Source: Treponema sp. (GTDB lineage: Bacteria; Spirochaetota; Spirochaetia; Treponematales; Treponemataceae). From it: a DNA stretch of 18,616 bases. Below the pieces are notes generated by a model, which was not told the origin of the DNA, searched no databases, and saw only the letters and a program-made list of their open reading frames with translations. Position 1 is the stretch's first letter, and each line of letters starts with the position of its first letter. Shown one piece after another: positions 14,965 to 18,616 of the stretch. The stretch spans positions 1 through 18,616 of the forward strand of contig JAHAZA010000016.1 in assembly GCA_018385415.1 (NCBI GenBank), given 5' to 3'. A program made the position numbers and the translations under genes.

Positions 14965-16500
14965 ATGAAAAAGATAATTCCTGCATTGTTCGTAATAGTT
15001 GCTGCAGTCCTAACGGTAGTATTTTTCAGCTCTCGAACAATTAAAAATATAAATACAGACAGTGCTCCTAATCAGGTAACTGCCGATTCTCATTCTAAAA
15101 AAACGGTTACAGAGGAACATAACGTTACCATCGTTGAAGAAAATACCCCAACCTCGTTCTTAACATTAAAAAGTGACGAAACTCTTTTAAGCTCAATGGG
15201 AATTGACTTGAATGGTGATAATCTTGACGATGAAATTCTTATTACAAAAAAACTGTCATCACCTAATTTAATCATCGTAATCGGTATCTATAACATGGCT
15301 TCTAAAATGTATGTACGTGTTGCCGAAATTCAGACAGAAGTAAGTCAGTTCAGATCTTTTTCGTACAATGGTGTAGATGTAACCGGTGAACACAGAACTG
15401 CTCTTGTTTATCAGGGATTTACAGATAACGGAAACTCTGTTCTTCAGATGTATTTCTGTAATGGAGGAGCTGAAAATTTTTCTCTTCAGAAAATTGGTGA
15501 TTTTAAATCGGATGGTACTATCTTTATTGAACAGTATAACCGTACAGATACTTATGAATCATCATATAGTGCTGGAAAATCATTCCCTGTGTGGGTTTAT
15601 TCATCTGATACATCAGCAGGTGCCAGTGCATTAAGTCAGGTTCAGACAGAATATGACTGGGATCCAAATGCCAGAAAATATGTACAGGTTCGTGAAATCA
15701 AAGTTACAGGCCGAAACCTTGCTGCAAAGGAACTTGCAAAGATTCAGGATGGTACTGTAAAGACATTTGCAAATTATCTTGACGGTTTGTGGTATCAGAC
15801 GGCAAATGAAGACCGTAAGATGCGTTATATATACTTTGATTATGCTTCTTCGGAAGTTATCTTCCTTGAAGATGACAGCCAGGAAGTATATACATGGCTT
15901 ACTAGTACTTTGTATAAAAACGGAATTTATTTATCAACAGCAAATATTTCCATAGAAAATCTTGGCCGTCGTTTTGCCGTTACCTTGACTGATATTGATC
16001 AGGTCAGAATCCGTGCATATGACGACGTAAGAATGCATATTGGAGCAGATAACCTTTGGGACGGTCAGTACAAAAAACTTACAAATCCTAAAAACTTTTC
16101 AGTTCAGGAAAAAGATACTGCACCAATTCAGGAAATTGCCACAGCCCTTGAAAATACATCTATGTGGTACACATCTGATGGTGCAAATTTTGCATTCAAA
16201 GGTGACACCTATGCTATTTCAACTGAAAACTTCAATGAAACAGGTGTTATAGCTCTTGCGATGATAGACGGTAAGTCCGTAGTTCAGTTTAATCCTAAAG
16301 AAAATATGAATTATCTTGGTGAATCATATATCATCAACTTTAAAGAAATTCCTACAACAGTAAAACTTAGAAACGGAAAAACAAAAACTGTTTACGAAAA
16401 AGATAAAAAAACATTGATATTACAGCCTGCAGTATTAATGGCTGCTGCTGTAAATGAAACTTCAGGAAAAGTGCTTGTACTTAACGCAGAAACAGATTAG
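14965..16500 (+). CDS. Pallilysin-related (Tp0751-like) exported protein
   Basis: This 511-residue protein has an N-terminal signal or anchor helix (about 4-22) and no lipobox cysteine. Residues about 80-91 (DLNGDNLDDEI) form an Asp/Asn-rich calcium-loop-like motif as in FG-GAP repeats. Residues about 265-370 match the lipocalin-like core of T. pallidum Tp0751 as I recall it: YLDGLWYQT, FDYASSEVIF, RRFAVT, VRIRAYDDV and LWDGQY (the last ending at 369). Tp0751 binds host laminin and other matrix components and was first described as a protease with an HEXXH motif. The aligned position here reads IDQVR, so the proposed zinc site is absent. About 140 further residues follow with no recognised domain. 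A treponemal envelope or adhesion role is plausible. The HD-GYP gene follows after 5 nt. Confidence 0.8.
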   Translation: MKKIIPALFVIVAAVLTVVFFSSRTIKNINTDSAPNQVTADSHSKKTVTEEHNVTIVEENTPTSFLTLKSDETLLSSMGIDLNGDNLDDEILITKKLSSPNLIIVIGIYNMASKMYVRVAEIQTEVSQFRSFSYNGVDVTGEHRTALVYQGFTDNGNSVLQMYFCNGGAENFSLQKIGDFKSDGTIFIEQYNRTDTYESSYSAGKSFPVWVYSSDTSAGASALSQVQTEYDWDPNARKYVQVREIKVTGRNLAAKELAKIQDGTVKTFANYLDGLWYQTANEDRKMRYIYFDYASSEVIFLEDDSQEVYTWLTSTLYKNGIYLSTANISIENLGRRFAVTLTDIDQVRIRAYDDVRMHIGADNLWDGQYKKLTNPKNFSVQEKDTAPIQEIATALENTSMWYTSDGANFAFKGDTYAISTENFNETGVIALAMIDGKSVVQFNPKENMNYLGESYIINFKEIPTTVKLRNGKTKTVYEKDKKTLILQPAVLMAAAVNETSGKVLVLNAETD

Positions 16501-16505
16501 GGAAT

Positions 16506-17975
16506 ATGCAGCATAACGAAGAAAGGTTTGAAATAGAAGCACTCCTCAATGAGCTCACAAGCGAAGAATCTCTGGAAGCCCAGAAAGATACTTCAATCGG
16601 CGAACTTGAGCCAATTGAAGATGGTAGCCTGGAAATTGAAATTCAGCGCCAGCTTTATATTCCTAAATGTACACTTACCGCAGGGCAGATTGTAAATCTT
16701 CTCAGACGAATGTTGCGTGAAATAAATCCTGTATATATTGATCTTGCTGAGAAAACAGCATTCTGTGCCATAAAAGTTTATGACTATGCAATTTTAAAGA
16801 ACAGAATGAGCTTGAATATAGACCGTGATGCTCTGATCCTTCTTTCTGTGCTTTTCACAATTGGCTGCTATAAAGATGAATTTAATATAAAAGGTGCTGA
16901 TGGTAAGCCAAAAGGACAGATTAAGGATATGTTCCTTTATTCATATCTTTATCTGAAGCATCTGACACCATTGAAAGATATTTCTGAAGCAATTCTTTTC
17001 TATAACTATGAATGGAAAAAAGCAAAGGAATTGAAAAGTCCTTATGCTGAATATGCATCACTTATTTTTACCTGCATGCGTATTTGTGTTCAGCTTCGAA
17101 AAAATCATTATGTCTATACAAAGCGTCTCTTTCCTCAAGAATTTATGGATAAATGCCGGCAGTTATATGATCCAATATTTATTGATATTTTCTTTGAGCC
17201 GGAACTTTGTGAAACAATTACAAAAGATTTGCAAAATAATAATTCCTTCTACCTTCTTGATGAATACTGTAATGCATTGACCCTTGATTATGAAGAAACA
17301 TTTGCTCTACTTAAAATGATGATATGTTCAGTGGACTTTGTAAGTACCTCCACTGTAACTCATATTATCAGTACTGCTTTTCATGCTGTTGAAATTGCAA
17401 AGCTTGAAAAGCTTTCTGAGACAGATGTGGATGAGGTATTCACAGGTGCTCTTCTTCACGATCTGGGAAAGATGGCCATCGATGTGAATATTCTTGAAAG
17501 TTCGGGGCAATTGACAGATGAACAGATGGAAATAATGCGTGGCCATGTTAAAAAAGGCGATGAAATGTACAGAGGAATTGTTGGTAATAAGCTTGCTGAT
17601 ATTGCCTCTCGACATCACGAAAATCTTGATGGATCAGGATATCCCTATGGAATTAAAGGTGCTGAGCTTACACCACAGCAGAGAATCCTTTCTATAGCAG
17701 ATGTTTTTTCTGCTTTGACAGATGCCAGAACCTATAAGCCATCATTCTATAAGGAAAAGACCTTAAGCATTATGGCAGAAATGGCAGAAAACCATAAGCT
17801 GGATCCTTTAATTCTGAAGCATGTTTCAAAGAGCTACAATACAATTAAAAATCATACAGAAATCCGTCGGCCTATGCTTTCTGTTAATTTGGGTAATGTA
17901 ATTCATGATTATATGAAATTGCAGGAAATACAGTCCATTCCTGAATTGTTTAAGGAAATACACAGGGCAGAATAG
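16506..17975 (+). CDS. HD-GYP domain protein with a degenerate N-terminal copy
   Basis: This 489-residue protein is predicted to be cytoplasmic. The C-terminal HD-GYP domain (about 280-430) is complete: H293, H318-D319 in HDLGK, the H370-H371-E372 cluster followed by DGSGYP, and D399 in IADVFSALTDARTYKP. This family hydrolyses cyclic di-GMP or related cyclic dinucleotides. The N-terminal part (about 75-200) appears to repeat the same layout without its ligands: TAFC at 84-87 matches TAFH at 290-293, FTIG at 117-120 matches HDLG, and YNYEW stands near the HHE position. It therefore looks like a catalytically dead duplicate. There is no membrane segment or receiver domain. The start follows the upstream stop by 5 nt with GGGA in between. 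Operon partnership with an exported adhesin-like protein suggests c-di-GMP-linked surface regulation, which is inference. Confidence 0.9.
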   Translation: MQHNEERFEIEALLNELTSEESLEAQKDTSIGELEPIEDGSLEIEIQRQLYIPKCTLTAGQIVNLLRRMLREINPVYIDLAEKTAFCAIKVYDYAILKNRMSLNIDRDALILLSVLFTIGCYKDEFNIKGADGKPKGQIKDMFLYSYLYLKHLTPLKDISEAILFYNYEWKKAKELKSPYAEYASLIFTCMRICVQLRKNHYVYTKRLFPQEFMDKCRQLYDPIFIDIFFEPELCETITKDLQNNNSFYLLDEYCNALTLDYEETFALLKMMICSVDFVSTSTVTHIISTAFHAVEIAKLEKLSETDVDEVFTGALLHDLGKMAIDVNILESSGQLTDEQMEIMRGHVKKGDEMYRGIVGNKLADIASRHHENLDGSGYPYGIKGAELTPQQRILSIADVFSALTDARTYKPSFYKEKTLSIMAEMAENHKLDPLILKHVSKSYNTIKNHTEIRRPMLSVNLGNVIHDYMKLQEIQSIPELFKEIHRAE

Positions 17976-17977
17976 AG

Positions 17978-18000
17978 AAATTGCGCTTTTGTGCGATTTT
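17978..18000 (+). terminator. Probable terminator after the HD-GYP gene
   Basis: AAATTGCGC/GTGCGATTT forms a 9-bp stem with two G-T pairs and a TTTT loop, then a short T-run interrupted by CCC. It is weaker than the other terminators here. Confidence 0.55.
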
Positions 18001-18110
18001 CCCTTTACTAATTGTAACGATTAAGATATATTTAATTATACTAAAGAAATTGAAAATCATTTCAGTTCTTAAATATTTGTAAATTATCCACATATTTGGA
18101 GGAAATAAAA

Positions 18111-18616
18111 ATGGGTGATAACTATTTTAACTCAATTCCATGGCGCAAGGCTCGCATGCAGCTTGGACACTGCCGTTCAATGGCTAAAGAAGAATTTGCA
18201 GACGGAGTAAACGCTCTCAAAGGAAAGAAGATCGTCATCGTAGGATGTGGCGCTCAGGGTCTCAACCAGGGTCTGTGTCTCCGGGATTCAGGTCTTGATG
18301 TTTCTTATGCACTCCGTAAAGAAGCTATCGAACAGAAGCGCCAGTCTTGGAAGAACGCTACAGAAAATGGATTCAAGGTTGGAACATACGAGGAACTTCT
18401 TCCAACAGCTGACCTTGTTGGAAACCTTACTCCAGACAAACAGCACACTCCTGTAATCACAGAAGTTCAGAAACATATGAAACAGGGATCAGCACTCTGG
18501 TACTCACATGGATTCAACATGATCGAAGAAGGAATGCAGGTTCGCAAGGACATCACAGTTGTAATGTGTGCTCCTAAGGGACCAGGTACAGAAGTATGGC
18601 ACGAATTCCAGCGGGG
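18111..18616 (+). CDS. ilvC: Ketol-acid reductoisomerase, class II (partial, cut by window end)
   Basis: The first 168 residues of IlvC are visible. The enzyme isomerises and reduces acetolactate or acetohydroxybutyrate with NADPH and Mg2+ in valine, leucine and isoleucine synthesis. The N-terminus MGDNYFNSIPWRKARMQLG and the Rossmann motif IVIVGCGAQGLNQGL (GCGAQG at 45-50) are close to E. coli IlvC, a class II (long) enzyme. NADPH-specifying residues are kept: R69, R77 and S79 in the loop after YALR. The active-site His is H133 in YSHGF. GGAGG lies 8 nt before the ATG. The 5' leader from 17976 is about 135 nt; no leader peptide, T-box or clear attenuator was recognised. Codons such as CTC, CGC and ATC are commoner than in neighbouring genes, as expected for high expression. 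Confidence 0.95.
   Translation, partial: MGDNYFNSIPWRKARMQLGHCRSMAKEEFADGVNALKGKKIVIVGCGAQGLNQGLCLRDSGLDVSYALRKEAIEQKRQSWKNATENGFKVGTYEELLPTADLVGNLTPDKQHTPVITEVQKHMKQGSALWYSHGFNMIEEGMQVRKDITVVMCAPKGPGTEVWHEFQR

Noticed and set aside
17329..17356. CAGTGGA/TCCACTG inverted repeat
   Set aside because: It lies inside the HD-GYP coding sequence, has no T-run, and such 7-bp repeats are expected by chance.
17976..18110. Possible attenuator or T-box upstream of ilvC
   Set aside because: No T-box motif, no leader peptide with branched-chain codons and no competing hairpins were found; only a weak terminator of the upstream gene.
1..18616. CRISPR array, tRNA/rRNA genes, insertion sequence or prophage
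   Set aside because: No regularly spaced direct repeats, no tRNA cloverleaf, and no transposase, integrase or phage gene were recognised.

Overview
This AT-rich window most likely comes from a host-associated spirochaete, probably a gut or rumen Treponema. The strongest taxonomic clue is the protein at 14965-16500, whose middle third matches the T. pallidum Tp0751/pallilysin-type adhesin as I remember it (GLW.QT, RR..VT, WDGQY). A spirochaete-style lipoprotein with a PEGA domain, a multi-membrane-pass chemoreceptor and superoxide reductase fit with this. Taxonomy is inferred from gene content only.

Region 1 (1-1740) is a zone of broken genes. It holds the frameshifted end of an unknown gene (1-434), two fragments of carB (411-476 and 545-1036) separated by about 100 bases of back-to-back short perfect hairpins (450-573), a very strong terminator (1039-1088), an intact class I desulfoferrodoxin gene (dfx, minus strand), and a scrap of a Rossmann-fold dehydrogenase (1642-1734, minus strand).

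Region 2 (1813-5588) holds a PlsC-type acyltransferase (+), a lone PTS EIIC-like/PfoR-type membrane protein (-), an HtrA/DegS-type serine protease (-) and, divergent from it across a small dyad, a PEGA-domain lipoprotein (+). The protease and lipoprotein suggest envelope maintenance.

Region 3 (5685-8987) is a probable two-gene transcript: a six-pass methyl-accepting chemotaxis protein behind a good sigma-70-type promoter, then a MATE efflux transporter. It ends at a bidirectional terminator.

Region 4 (14818 down to 9037, minus strand) is a tightly packed five-gene operon: a CrtI-like FAD oxidoreductase, then an ABC ATPase, an ABC-2 permease, a GldG-like auxiliary protein and a DUF4340 protein. 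The last four are the GldA-F-G type exporter module. The FAD enzyme at its head is the least explained element of the operon.

Region 5 (14927-17975) is a divergent operon with the Tp0751-like exported protein followed 5 nt later by a two-lobed HD-GYP protein. Its N-terminal lobe looks like a degenerate, catalytically dead copy of the C-terminal one. The window ends inside ilvC (class II ketol-acid reductoisomerase).

No tRNA, rRNA, CRISPR array, transposase or prophage gene was seen. The least ordinary items are the hairpin array inside the carB ruin, the Tp0751 homologue lacking HEXXH, the duplicated HD-GYP protein and the oxidoreductase-headed Gld-type operon.
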